A DNA stretch of 24,732 nucleotides. Origin: Clostridiales bacterium. GTDB lineage: Bacteria > Bacillota_A > Clostridia > Oscillospirales > Oscillospiraceae. Below are positions 15,652-22,911 of the stretch, piece after piece. The position numbers and the translations under genes are program-made. The number at the start of each line of letters is the position of its first letter. Positions within the stretch are counted from its first letter, which is position 1. The notes below the pieces were generated by a model, which ran no database searches, was not told where the DNA came from, and saw nothing but the letters and a program-made list of their open reading frames with translations. Location of the stretch: the NCBI GenBank assembly GCA_004553625.1, contig SFKX01000023.1:1-24732 (forward strand), read 5' to 3'.

Positions 15652-15681
15652 TTGAAATATCCCCGCGCGTTGTTCTATAAT
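15652..15681 (+). promoter_or_regulatory. Promoter of the yedE operon, -10 inside a hairpin loop
   Basis: TTGAAA (15652-15657), 18 bases, and a perfect TATAAT (15676-15681). The -10 coincides with the loop of the inverted repeat at 15655-15704, and the start of transcription falls in the right arm. Confidence 0.65.
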
Positions 15682-15706
15682 GAGAATAACGCACGGGGAT
15701 ATTTTT
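15655..15706 (+). terminator. Long hairpin with U-tract between the desulfurase gene and yedE
   Basis: The left arm (15655-15676) pairs with 15683-15704 as 11 bp, one C/A mismatch and 10 more bp (one G-U) around the loop ataatg, then ends in a T run to 15706. For transcripts arriving from selD and the desulfurase gene it looks like a terminator. Since the yedE promoter lies within it, it may also be an operator. Confidence 0.6.
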
Positions 15707-15724
15707 AAAGAGAGAGGTAGTGCT

Positions 15725-16819
15725 ATGAAGAAGGTAAGCTGGTTGGTCGTGGCCGCGGGACTTGCGGTCGGCATTGCTGCGGTGGTACTCACGCTGTTGG
15801 GCAACCCGTCGAACATGGGCTTTTGCATAGCGTGCTTCCTGCGCGACATTGCGGGCGCCTGCGGGCTGCATTCGGCGGCCAAGGTCCAGTATGTGCGGCC
15901 GGAGATCATTGGTCTCGTGCTGGGCGCGTTCATCCTGTCCGTGGCCACGGGAGAGTTCAAGGCAAAGGCTGGTTCCTCGCCCGCGACGAGGTTCGTGCTC
16001 GGCGGCTTTGTGATGATAGGCGCGCTGGCGTTCTTGGGCTGCCCGCTCAGGATGGTTATAAGACTCGGCGGCGGAGACCTGAACGCGCTGGTGGCGCTCG
16101 CAGGCTTTGTGTGCGGCATACTCTGCGGCGTGTTTTTCCTTAACCGCGGCTATTCGCTCAAGCGGGCCTATCCGGTGGGGAAGGCCGAGGGCGGCGTGCT
16201 GCCTGTCATTATGGCAGGGCTGCTGATCCTCGCGCTTGCAGTGCCGGCGCTGTTCAAGTCAAGCACCGAAGGCCCGGGCTCAATGCGTGCCCCGGTGATC
16301 GCGGCGCTGCTTATCGCGGCTGTGGTAGGCGCTCTGGCGCAGAGGGCCAGACTCTGCATGGCCGGCGGCCTGCGCGACGTGTTCCTGTTCCGCGACTTCA
16401 AGCTGCTCTACGGCTTTGTGGCGATCTTCGTCGCGGTGCTGGTGGGCAATCTCATAAACGGCACGTTCAAGCTGGGCTTCGAGCTGCAGCCGGTGTCGCA
16501 CAGCTCGCATTTGTGGAACTTCCTGGGCATGGCGCTCGTTGGCTACGGTTCGGTGCTGCTGGGCGGCTGCCCGCTCAGGCAGCTTATCCTCGCGGGCGAG
16601 GGCAACGGCGACAGTGCCGTGACGGTGCTCGGCATGATGGCGGGTGCGGCGATATCGCACAACTTCGGCCTGGCCGGTAACGCTGACGCGCTCAACGAGG
16701 CGGGCGAGCTGGTGGTCGGAGGCATCTCTACGGCGGGTAAGGTAGCGGTCATACTTGGCTTTGTGGTCTGCCTTGTCGTTTCGCTGATGAATCTTCCTGG
16801 GAAGGAGGAAAAGGCATGA
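15725..16819 (+). CDS. yedE: YedE-family putative selenium transporter
   Basis: A 364-residue polytopic membrane protein of the YeeE/YedE (Sulf_transp) family, with roughly ten hydrophobic segments in two similar halves. Conserved cysteine-bearing motifs are NMGFCIACFLRDIAG (Cys 34, Cys 37), LAFLGCPLRM, RARLCMAGGLRD and LLGGCPLRQL. The repeat of GCPLR and the C-x-x-G-LRD motif in both halves shows the internal duplication. Family members move sulfur compounds such as thiosulfate; the YedE branch tracks with selenium genes and is proposed to import a selenium species. The start is the ATG at 15725 with gagagg upstream. The stop overlaps the TusA-like gene (ATGA). Confidence 0.88.
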   Translation: MKKVSWLVVAAGLAVGIAAVVLTLLGNPSNMGFCIACFLRDIAGACGLHSAAKVQYVRPEIIGLVLGAFILSVATGEFKAKAGSSPATRFVLGGFVMIGALAFLGCPLRMVIRLGGGDLNALVALAGFVCGILCGVFFLNRGYSLKRAYPVGKAEGGVLPVIMAGLLILALAVPALFKSSTEGPGSMRAPVIAALLIAAVVGALAQRARLCMAGGLRDVFLFRDFKLLYGFVAIFVAVLVGNLINGTFKLGFELQPVSHSSHLWNFLGMALVGYGSVLLGGCPLRQLILAGEGNGDSAVTVLGMMAGAAISHNFGLAGNADALNEAGELVVGGISTAGKVAVILGFVVCLVVSLMNLPGKEEKA

Positions 16820-17025
16820 AAACAGTTGACGCAAGGGGACATTCCTGCCCTATACCGGTGGTAATGGTGCGCAAGGCGGTGACTTCGGAAAAGCCCGAGG
16901 CGCTGGAGGTCCTGGTGGACAATCAGTGCTCCGTAGAGAATGTGACGCGCTACGGCAAAAGCCAGGGCTACAGCGTTGACGTCGCGGCCGAGGGCGCGGA
17001 TTTCAGGCTCAAGCTGAGCAAATGA
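16816..17025 (+). CDS. TusA/SirA-domain sulfur or selenium carrier, short YedF-like
   Basis: A 69-residue single-domain TusA-like protein with the signature HSCPIPVVMVRKAV; Cys 11 is the predicted persulfide or selenide carrier. Full YedF selenium proteins are about 200 residues with a TusA domain plus a C-terminal domain; only the TusA part is here, and the gene ends cleanly with no continuation in another frame. It overlaps yedE (ATGA), has aaggagg seven bases upstream, and itself overlaps the DUF3343 gene (ATGA). This context suggests it receives selenium or sulfur after YedE import and passes it on (inference). Confidence 0.85.
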   Translation: MKTVDARGHSCPIPVVMVRKAVTSEKPEALEVLVDNQCSVENVTRYGKSQGYSVDVAAEGADFRLKLSK

Positions 17026-17258
17026 CGCACTATATAGCCACATTCCACACCCACTTGGCGGCGCTGAGGACGCACAGGAGCCTGGCTGACAAGGGACTCA
17101 GTTCACAAATGACGCCCGTACCGCGCAAGCTGTCCAGTTCCTGCGGGACCTGCGTACGCTATCAGTCCGTAGCGCCAGAGCTCGACAGCATGGACCGCGA
17201 TACCGAGGCCGTCTACGAGGACGAAGGCGGGGAATACACCCTGGTACACAGTTTTTAG
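17022..17258 (+). CDS. DUF3343 putative Se/S carrier protein
   Basis: A 78-residue protein of the DUF3343 family, described as a putative selenium/sulfur carrier. It opens with a beta-strand/helix (HYIATFHTHLAALRTHRSL) and has the family motif VPRKLSSSCGTCVRY. Family members as I know them carry one conserved Cys here (SSSCG); this one has a CxxC pair, Cys 41 and Cys 44. It overlaps the TusA-like gene by four bases and has no good ribosome site of its own, so translation is probably coupled. It is the last gene of the yedE operon, followed by a terminator. Confidence 0.85.
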   Translation: MTHYIATFHTHLAALRTHRSLADKGLSSQMTPVPRKLSSSCGTCVRYQSVAPELDSMDRDTEAVYEDEGGEYTLVHSF

Positions 17259-17279
17259 AATTTTGATTTTATACAGAAA

Positions 17280-17309
17280 GCCTCCCGTGAAAAACACGGG
17301 AGGCCTTTT
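17280..17309. terminator. Terminator between the yedE operon and ftsH
   Basis: A perfect 10-bp stem (gcctcccgtg, 17280-17289, with 17295-17304) around an aaaaa loop, followed by ctttt. A short T-rich tract on the other strand allows it to serve ftsH as well. Confidence 0.85.
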
Positions 17310-17350
17310 CTGCGTTATCAGATTGCGGCGATATGGCTGAGCTGTGGTTT

Positions 17351-19168
17351 TTATTGTTTGAGGATCTGCATGAACTCCTCTCCGGTAATTGTCTCTTTCT
17401 CATATAGGTGAGCGGCCAACTCATCCAGCTTGAGCCGGTTCGCTTTGAGCAGGTCCAAGGCCTTTTGGTGCTGGCGCTCCACCAGCGCGCTAACCGCCTT
17501 GTCTATGGCCGTTTGAGTTTCCGGCGAGCAAGTTAGAGAGGCGTCGCCGCCAAGGTACTGGTTCTGCACCGTCTCCATGGCCACCATGCCGAACTCTTCG
17601 CTCATGCCGTAGCGCGTTATCATGGCCCGGGCCAGCTTCGTCGCCTGTTCGATGTCGTTTGAAGCGCCAGTTGTGGAGATGCCGAAAGCAAGTTCCTCAG
17701 CAGCACGGCCACCTGTGTATGTAGCTATCTTGTTCTCCAGTTCCGTGCGGTTCATCAGGTAATGGTTGCCCTCTTCAACCTGCATGGTATATCCGAGAGC
17801 ACCCGAAGTGCGCGGAACAATGGTTATCTTCTGCACCGGAGCCGAGTCTGTTTGGAGAGCCGCCACGAGTGCGTGTCCAACTTCGTGATATGAGACTACC
17901 TTTTTCTCGGCGTCGGTGAGTATAGCATTTTTCTTTTGGTAACCGGCGATTACGGTCTCTATGCTTTCTTCAAAGTCCGCCTCGGTCGCCGCACCGCGGC
18001 CCGTGCGCACGGCACGAAGAGCCGCTTCGTTGACAATGTTCGCCAGTTCGGCGCCGGAAGCTCCGGAGGCCATGCGCGCGATTTTGTTGAAGTCCACGTC
18101 GTCGGTGTATTTGATCTTTTTTGCATGGACTTTGAGTATTGCCTCTCTGCCTTTCAGGTCCGGCAGTTCCACAGGTATGCGTCTGTCAAACCTGCCCGGT
18201 CTGGTAAGCGCCGGGTCCAAGGATTCCGGTCGGTTTGTTGCCGCCAGGAGCATTACGCCGCTGTTCTCCTCAAAGCCGTCCATTTCGGTCAATAGCTGGT
18301 TGAGGGTCTGCTCGCGCTCGTCGTTGCCGCCGACTTGGTTGTCTCGCTTTTTGCCGATAGCGTCTATTTCGTCTATGAACACGATGCACGGTGTTTTTGC
18401 CTTGGCCTGTTTAAAGAGGTCGCGCACTTTGGCGGCGCCCATGCCCACAAACATCTCCACAAACTCAGAGCCAGACATCGAAAAGAACGGCACGTTTGCC
18501 TCGCCTGCGACGGCCTTGGCCAGCATGGTCTTGCCTGTCCCCGGAGGGCCGACGAGCAGGATACCCTTCGGCATCGCCGCGCCGACCTCGCGGTATTTCC
18601 CGGGGTTATGCAGATAATCCACAACTTCTGCAAGGGCCTCCTTGGCCTCGTCCTCGCCTGCAACGTCCGAAAACTTGATGCCCTCTGAGGACTTGACGTA
18701 TACTTTTGCATTTGATTTGCCCATTCCGAAGGCCAGGCTGTTTGGGCCGCCCGCCTTTTCCATCAGCTTTTTGGACATATACTGTCCAAGCCAAATAAAC
18801 ACCAGGATGGGCAGAACCCAGGTGAGCAGGATGGTCAGGAAAGGCGAGGCCTGTTCGATGATTTCTCCGTTGAACTGTGCGCCGGAGTCCAGCAAGCGCT
18901 GCGTAAGTTCGGGATCGTCAACCATGCCGGTTTTGTAGATAGCGGTACCGTCCTTGTTGGTGAACAGGATCCGGTTTTCCTGCGCCTGTATTTCGACGCT
19001 TCCTATCTCGCCATTGGCCGCCATTTCAACAAAGGTGTTGTAGTTCACCTCTTGTACACTGTGTTCCGCGATCAACGGCATACCTAAGAAATTGAAGAAA
19101 AGCAATATGAGCAGTACTATCGCATAATAAAAAATAAGCGGTTTTTTGGGCTTTTTGACCTCATTCAT
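17351..19168 (-). CDS. ftsH: ATP-dependent zinc metalloprotease FtsH
   Basis: A 605-residue membrane-bound AAA+ protease that degrades misfolded or regulatory membrane and cytoplasmic proteins. In order: transmembrane segment 1 (about 11-30), an extracytoplasmic loop, transmembrane segment 2 (about 107-128), Walker A GPPGTGKT (Lys 213), pore motif FVGMGAAKVRD, Walker B IVFIDEID, the second region of homology ATNRPESLDPALTRPGRFDR, and the zinc site HEVGH (His 428, Glu 429, His 432). All catalytic residues are intact. I chose the ATG at 19168, preceded by gaggt, over an upstream frame opening at 19231. It stands alone, not beside tilS or hpt as often seen, so it may be an extra copy. The link to the hydroxylase locus is only positional. 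Confidence 0.95.
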   Translation of the reverse strand: MNEVKKPKKPLIFYYAIVLLILLFFNFLGMPLIAEHSVQEVNYNTFVEMAANGEIGSVEIQAQENRILFTNKDGTAIYKTGMVDDPELTQRLLDSGAQFNGEIIEQASPFLTILLTWVLPILVFIWLGQYMSKKLMEKAGGPNSLAFGMGKSNAKVYVKSSEGIKFSDVAGEDEAKEALAEVVDYLHNPGKYREVGAAMPKGILLVGPPGTGKTMLAKAVAGEANVPFFSMSGSEFVEMFVGMGAAKVRDLFKQAKAKTPCIVFIDEIDAIGKKRDNQVGGNDEREQTLNQLLTEMDGFEENSGVMLLAATNRPESLDPALTRPGRFDRRIPVELPDLKGREAILKVHAKKIKYTDDVDFNKIARMASGASGAELANIVNEAALRAVRTGRGAATEADFEESIETVIAGYQKKNAILTDAEKKVVSYHEVGHALVAALQTDSAPVQKITIVPRTSGALGYTMQVEEGNHYLMNRTELENKIATYTGGRAAEELAFGISTTGASNDIEQATKLARAMITRYGMSEEFGMVAMETVQNQYLGGDASLTCSPETQTAIDKAVSALVERQHQKALDLLKANRLKLDELAAHLYEKETITGEEFMQILKQ

Positions 19169-19201
19169 ATGTAATACCTCGCAATATATATTATTTAAGT
19201 A

Positions 19202-19230
19202 ATTGTACCAGCGCAATTTGTGACTTTCCA
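19202..19230 (-). promoter_or_regulatory. Candidate promoter of ftsH
   Basis: On the minus strand TGGAAA (19225-19230), 17 bases, TACAAT (19202-19207) preceded by TGG, an extended -10. An overlapping TTGCGC/TAATAT pair just downstream is the alternative. Confidence 0.45.
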
Positions 19231-19257
19231 CTTGCAGTTTCGCATATCTGTCCTAAC

Positions 19258-19288
19258 AAAAAGGCCGGAGTGTCAAAAACACTCCGGC
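19258..19288 (-). terminator. Terminator of the TetR gene
   Basis: A perfect 10-bp stem (19264-19273 with 19279-19288) around caaaa. Read on the minus strand it ends in a ttttt run (19258-19262), five bases past the TetR stop. Confidence 0.85.
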
Positions 19289-19293
19289 TCTGC

Positions 19294-19821
19294 TCAAATT
19301 CGTTCCCCCAATATACGCAGCAGCTGTTCCGCTAGCCTATCCGGGTCCAGCTCCTGGTCTGATGAGCAGCGCTGAATGAGAATACCCGTGAGGCCGAAGG
19401 CGAGAAGGTCCAGCGCCAGTTCCGCGTCTCTGTATTCGCCGCGCATGGCCTTATCGCTGCGCCTTAGCAGTTCTTCAAGGTAGGTCCTCACCGCGCCGAA
19501 GAGGATACGTTCCACCTGACCTCTGCGCTGTGAAGATATCAGCTTGTGCAGAAGTGCACGGTTTTCGGCCATTGTGCGGACGAACTCGCTCAGCGCCGCC
19601 TGCGGAGTTTCCGCCTTGAGGCTTCGCTCGATCATGCGCTCGGTCATCCGCTGTGCGCGCCATTCCAAAAGATCCATGAGGTCCTTGAAGTGATAGTAAA
19701 ACGTCTGCCGCGAGATACCGCAGTCCTCAATAACGGCTTTTACTGTGACCTTGTCAATCCCGCGCTGACGTACCAGCGCATCAAAATGCTCTGCAATAAG
19801 CATTTTCATATCCGTCGCCAT
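19294..19821 (-). CDS. TetR-family transcriptional regulator
   Basis: A 175-residue regulator with an N-terminal TetR DNA-binding domain: helix-turn-helix VKAVIEDCGISRQTFYYHFKD (about residues 27-47). The C-terminal part, with FVRTMAENRALLHKLISS, resembles the ligand domain of DhaS/YfiR-like TetR proteins. The ATG at 19821 has agaggggg seven bases upstream; an earlier ATG at 19845 would fall at the predicted transcription start. It lies downstream of, and in the same direction as, the anion permease gene, so it may control that transporter (inference). Its ligand is unknown. Confidence 0.85.
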   Translation of the reverse strand: MATDMKMLIAEHFDALVRQRGIDKVTVKAVIEDCGISRQTFYYHFKDLMDLLEWRAQRMTERMIERSLKAETPQAALSEFVRTMAENRALLHKLISSQRRGQVERILFGAVRTYLEELLRRSDKAMRGEYRDAELALDLLAFGLTGILIQRCSSDQELDPDRLAEQLLRILGERI

Positions 19822-19843
19822 TTCGCTGCCCCCTCTGCGGAGC

Positions 19844-19872
19844 ATTGTACCACACTGGCGGTGGGGAGGTAA
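19844..19872 (-). promoter_or_regulatory. Candidate promoter of the TetR gene
   Basis: On the minus strand TTACCT (19867-19872), 17 bases, TACAAT (19844-19849) with the extended TGG. It sits in the 60-base gap after the permease stop, so tetR can be transcribed independently. Confidence 0.4.
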
Positions 19873-19881
19873 AGTGTTTCA

Positions 19882-20991
19882 CTACAGAAGCAGCAGCGCG
19901 AGCGGTATGAACAGCGCGAGTGCTGCAACGTTGACGACGGTAAACCAGAGCAGGTATTTCCCGCCCTTCGCCCCGGGCGTAGCGCAGTATAGCTTGAAAG
20001 AGATCAGGCTTGCCAGCGAGGCTATGATAGTTCCCAGCCCGCCTACGTCCGTTCCTAACAGAAGGCCCTTCCAGTCCTCCGTAAACCCAGCCAGAAGAAC
20101 GGCTGCCGGAACGTTGCTGATGACCTGGCTGGCCAGCAGGCTCGTGAAAAACGTGCTTCCGTTGAGCATACCGGAGAGCGTGTCGTTCACCGCAGGTATG
20201 TTGCCGATATTCCCGGCGAAGATGAAAAAGAACACAAAGGTCAGCAGCAGGCAGTAATCAACCTGTTTGAGCGCCGCGCAGTCCACAAGGAGCAGGGTAA
20301 TAAACACAACGGCGGTGACGGCAACATAGTTGACCACGCGCATGACCGCGAGCAGGCAGAAGATGAAGAGAACGATGCAGAGCGCCAAACGCCGGCTGTG
20401 CGTGATCTCTGCCCGCTCGCCGAAGTTGACCTCGATCCCATCTTTCGGTCCGAACAGGACGGCCAGCACCAGCAAAACCAAACTGGCCCCGGCCACGGGC
20501 AGCACAGCGCCGAAAAAGTCTCCTGCCGGCACGGAATATTTTGCGTAGATGAAGAGATTCTGCGGGTTTCCCACGGGCGTGGCCATACTGCCCAGGTTGG
20601 CTGCCACGGTCTGGAGCACGATGACTGGGATCAGCCGGTCCTCGCGGCCTATGGCGTGCAAAATGAGCACTGCAAAGGGTACAAAAGTGATGAGCGAGAC
20701 GTCGTTAGTGACGAGCATGGACGTGAAAAACGGCAGCAGCACGAGTATCAGCGTCACGCGGCGCAGGCTGCCCCGCCCCGTCAGCATCCGCTGGGCCATG
20801 ACCGCGAAGAGGCCGCAGCCCTTTAGGCCGTCCACTACGGCCATTAGGCAGAACAGCAGACAGAGTACGCGCAGGTCTATGTATTCAATATAGGCCGCCG
20901 ACGGAGGCACGGCCAGCATCGATAAAAACGCCGCCAGGGCCGATATAACAAGCACCGGCTCGCGGCGGAAAAAGGCGACGACGCCCTTCAA
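19882..20991 (-). CDS. ArsB/SLC13-type anion permease
   Basis: A 369-residue integral membrane protein of the ion transporter superfamily (ArsB, CitMHS, DASS). It has about ten to eleven hydrophobic segments. Family landmarks are the first reentrant region MLVTNDVSLITFVPFA with the GNPQNLFIY motif, and the second-half counterpart SQVISNVPAAVLL. Members carry dicarboxylates, citrate, arsenite or other anions; the substrate cannot be told. I chose the TTG at 20991 (MKGVVAFFRREPVL, like family N-termini) with tggggggt seven bases upstream. The ATG at 21024 lies inside the -10 element and the TTG at 21057 lies upstream of the promoter, so neither is likely. It is divergent from trmO. Confidence 0.82.
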   Translation of the reverse strand: MKGVVAFFRREPVLVISALAAFLSMLAVPPSAAYIEYIDLRVLCLLFCLMAVVDGLKGCGLFAVMAQRMLTGRGSLRRVTLILVLLPFFTSMLVTNDVSLITFVPFAVLILHAIGREDRLIPVIVLQTVAANLGSMATPVGNPQNLFIYAKYSVPAGDFFGAVLPVAGASLVLLVLAVLFGPKDGIEVNFGERAEITHSRRLALCIVLFIFCLLAVMRVVNYVAVTAVVFITLLLVDCAALKQVDYCLLLTFVFFFIFAGNIGNIPAVNDTLSGMLNGSTFFTSLLASQVISNVPAAVLLAGFTEDWKGLLLGTDVGGLGTIIASLASLISFKLYCATPGAKGGKYLLWFTVVNVAALALFIPLALLLL

Positions 20992-21022
20992 AGCGCAGAC
21001 CCCCCACACAGAAATCGCGTTC

Positions 21023-21050
21023 ATGATAACACGGCAGATGAAAAAGTCAA
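21023..21050 (-). promoter_or_regulatory. Promoter of the anion permease
   Basis: On the minus strand TTGACT (21045-21050), 16 bases, TATCAT (21023-21028). It decides the start of the permease: the transcript begins near 21016, so translation must begin downstream, at the TTG at 20991. Confidence 0.6.
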
Positions 21051-21066
21051 TAGGCAAGGCTGCGTC

Positions 21067-21095
21067 TTGAGTTTTAAGCGGAAAGGTAATATAAT
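21067..21095 (+). promoter_or_regulatory. Promoter of the trmO operon
   Basis: TTGAGT (21067-21072), 17 bases, and a perfect TATAAT (21090-21095), shortly before the gggggaggga ribosome site and the TTG start of trmO. Confidence 0.75.
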
Positions 21096-21116
21096 TCCGT
21101 GGGGGAGGGATGAACT

Positions 21117-21812
21117 TTGCCTGACGAATACACCATGCGCGCCATAGCGCACGTGCGCAGCGATTTCAGCAGCAAGTTCGGGATACCGAGACAGAGCGGC
21201 GTCGTGCCGGAGCTTGAGGCCGACGTTGTTTTTACGCCGGAGTTTCGGAACCCGGATGCCTTTCGCGGTCTGGAGCGCTGTACTCATATCTGGCTCATTT
21301 GGCTGATATCCGGAAACCTGCGCGAGGGCTGGCAGCCCACGGTGCGTCCGCCAAGGCTGGGCGGGAACGTCCGCTGGGGCGTGTTTGCCACGCGCTCGCC
21401 GTTCAGGCCCAATCCGATAGGGCTGTCCTGCGTCCGACTCAAGGGCATAGACCTGCACACGCCGGAGGGTCCTGTCCTGCACATCCTAGGCGCGGACCTC
21501 ATGGACGGCACGCCCATCTTGGACGTCAAGCCCTACGCGCCATATACGGACGCCATACCGGAAGCCTCAAACGGTATCGCCAGGCCGGGCTGGGAGCGGG
21601 AACTCAGGGTCGAGTGCGCGCCGGAGCTGCTTTCGCGCCTACCGGAGGGCAAGCGCGCCGCGGCGCTCGCCGTATTGGGCGAGGACCCCAGGCCCGCGTA
21701 CCAGTCGGACCCTGAGCGTGTCTACGGCATGGGCTTTGCGGGATTTGACATACGCTTCACAGTTTCGGACGGGGTGCTGACCGTCCGCGACATATATAAA
21801 AAGGAGGACTAG
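21117..21812 (+). CDS. trmO: tRNA (t6A37) N6-methyltransferase TrmO
   Basis: A 231-residue protein of the TrmO/TsaA (UPF0066) family, which methylates N6-threonylcarbamoyladenosine at position 37 of certain tRNAs using S-adenosylmethionine. Signatures: SSKFGIPRQSG near the N-terminus, the strongly conserved RPPRLGGNVRWGVFATRSPF running into RPNPIGLS, and VKPYAPYTDAIPEA. The C-terminal part (about 160-231) is the usual extension. The start is TTG at 21117, seven bases after gggggaggga; the ATG at 21135 is the alternative. The next gene begins two bases after its stop, so a four-gene operon is likely. Some TrmO-like proteins act on other methyl acceptors; tRNA is the most likely one. Confidence 0.9.
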   Translation: MPDEYTMRAIAHVRSDFSSKFGIPRQSGVVPELEADVVFTPEFRNPDAFRGLERCTHIWLIWLISGNLREGWQPTVRPPRLGGNVRWGVFATRSPFRPNPIGLSCVRLKGIDLHTPEGPVLHILGADLMDGTPILDVKPYAPYTDAIPEASNGIARPGWERELRVECAPELLSRLPEGKRAAALAVLGEDPRPAYQSDPERVYGMGFAGFDIRFTVSDGVLTVRDIYKKED

Positions 21813-21814
21813 AT

Positions 21815-22909
21815 TTGAAACGCTTCGGCTTCGGCGCAATGCGCCTGCCCATGATCGACGGCGAGGTGGACAAGCCTCAATTCTGTCAGATGATAGACGA
21901 GTTTCTCGCCGCCGGTTTCACCTATTTCGACACTGCCCATGGCTACCTCGACGGCAAGAGCGAGCTCGCGCTGCGTGACTGCCTCGTAGCGAGGTATCCG
22001 CGCGAGAGCTTTGTCCTGGCGGACAAGCTCTCCTCGGGCTTTTTCAAGACCCGCGACGACGTGCTGCCGTTCTTTGAAGAGCAGCTGCGCTGCACTGGCG
22101 CCGGGTATTTCGACTACTATCTGCTCCACGCCATGAGCGCAGAGCGTTATGAGCACTACAAGGGCTGCGGCGCCTTTGAGATAATCCCCCAGCTCAAGCG
22201 CGAGGGAAAGGTGCGCCACTTCGGCATGTCCTTCCACGACAAGGCCGAAGTGCTGGACCGCATCCTCGGCCTGCACCCGGAGCTGGAGTTCGTGCAGCTG
22301 CAATTCAACTACCTGGACTACGAGGACCCCGTTGTCGAGAGCCGCAAGTGCTATGAGGTATGCGTGAAGCATGGCAAGAAGGTCTCGGTCATGGAGCCGG
22401 TAAAAGGCGGCTCGCTGGCAGAGCTTCCCGAGGACGCGGGCGCGATACTGGACGCGCTGGGCGGAGGCAGTCACGCCAGCTATGCCCTGCGCTTTGCAGA
22501 GGGCTTTGAAAATGTGTTCATGGTGCTCTCCGGCATGAGTACGATAGGCCAGATGCGCGACAACCTCGCCTCCATGTCCGACTTCCGCCCCCTGGATGAG
22601 CGGGAACTCGCAGCCGTCATACAGGTTGCGGAGACTCTGCGAGGCAAGGGCGCCATACCCTGCACCGAGTGCCGCTATTGCACTCCGGGCTGCCCGAAGG
22701 GAATAGATATCCCGAGCTATTTTGAGTGTTATAACGCCAAGCGCATGTTTGACAAACCTCAGAGCGTGAAACAATACGCAAACCTCGCCGAAAAGGGCGC
22801 CGGTCCCGCCGACTGCATAGGCTGCGGCCAGTGCGAGGAGGCATGCCCACAGCACCTTGAGATACGCCGTCTGCTGCAGTCAGTGGCGGCCGAGTTCAAG
22901 GAGGGCTGA
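21815..22909 (+). CDS. Aldo/keto reductase with C-terminal [4Fe-4S] domain
   Basis: A 364-residue fusion. Residues 1 to about 270 are an aldo/keto reductase barrel with the likely tetrad Asp 39, Tyr 44, Lys 71 and His 105 (FDTAHGYLDGKSE, ADKLS, YLLHAMS). The C-terminal part has two ferredoxin-type motifs, C283, C286, C289 and C293 (CTECRYCTPGCP) and C334, C337, C340 and C344 (CIGCGQCEEACP), typical of anaerobe Fe-S AKRs. It is a predicted cytoplasmic oxidoreductase of unknown substrate. The start is TTG at 21815 with aaggagg seven bases upstream, two bases after the trmO stop. The next gene starts two bases after its own stop. Confidence 0.9.
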   Translation: MKRFGFGAMRLPMIDGEVDKPQFCQMIDEFLAAGFTYFDTAHGYLDGKSELALRDCLVARYPRESFVLADKLSSGFFKTRDDVLPFFEEQLRCTGAGYFDYYLLHAMSAERYEHYKGCGAFEIIPQLKREGKVRHFGMSFHDKAEVLDRILGLHPELEFVQLQFNYLDYEDPVVESRKCYEVCVKHGKKVSVMEPVKGGSLAELPEDAGAILDALGGGSHASYALRFAEGFENVFMVLSGMSTIGQMRDNLASMSDFRPLDERELAAVIQVAETLRGKGAIPCTECRYCTPGCPKGIDIPSYFECYNAKRMFDKPQSVKQYANLAEKGAGPADCIGCGQCEEACPQHLEIRRLLQSVAAEFKEG

Positions 22910-22911
22910 GT

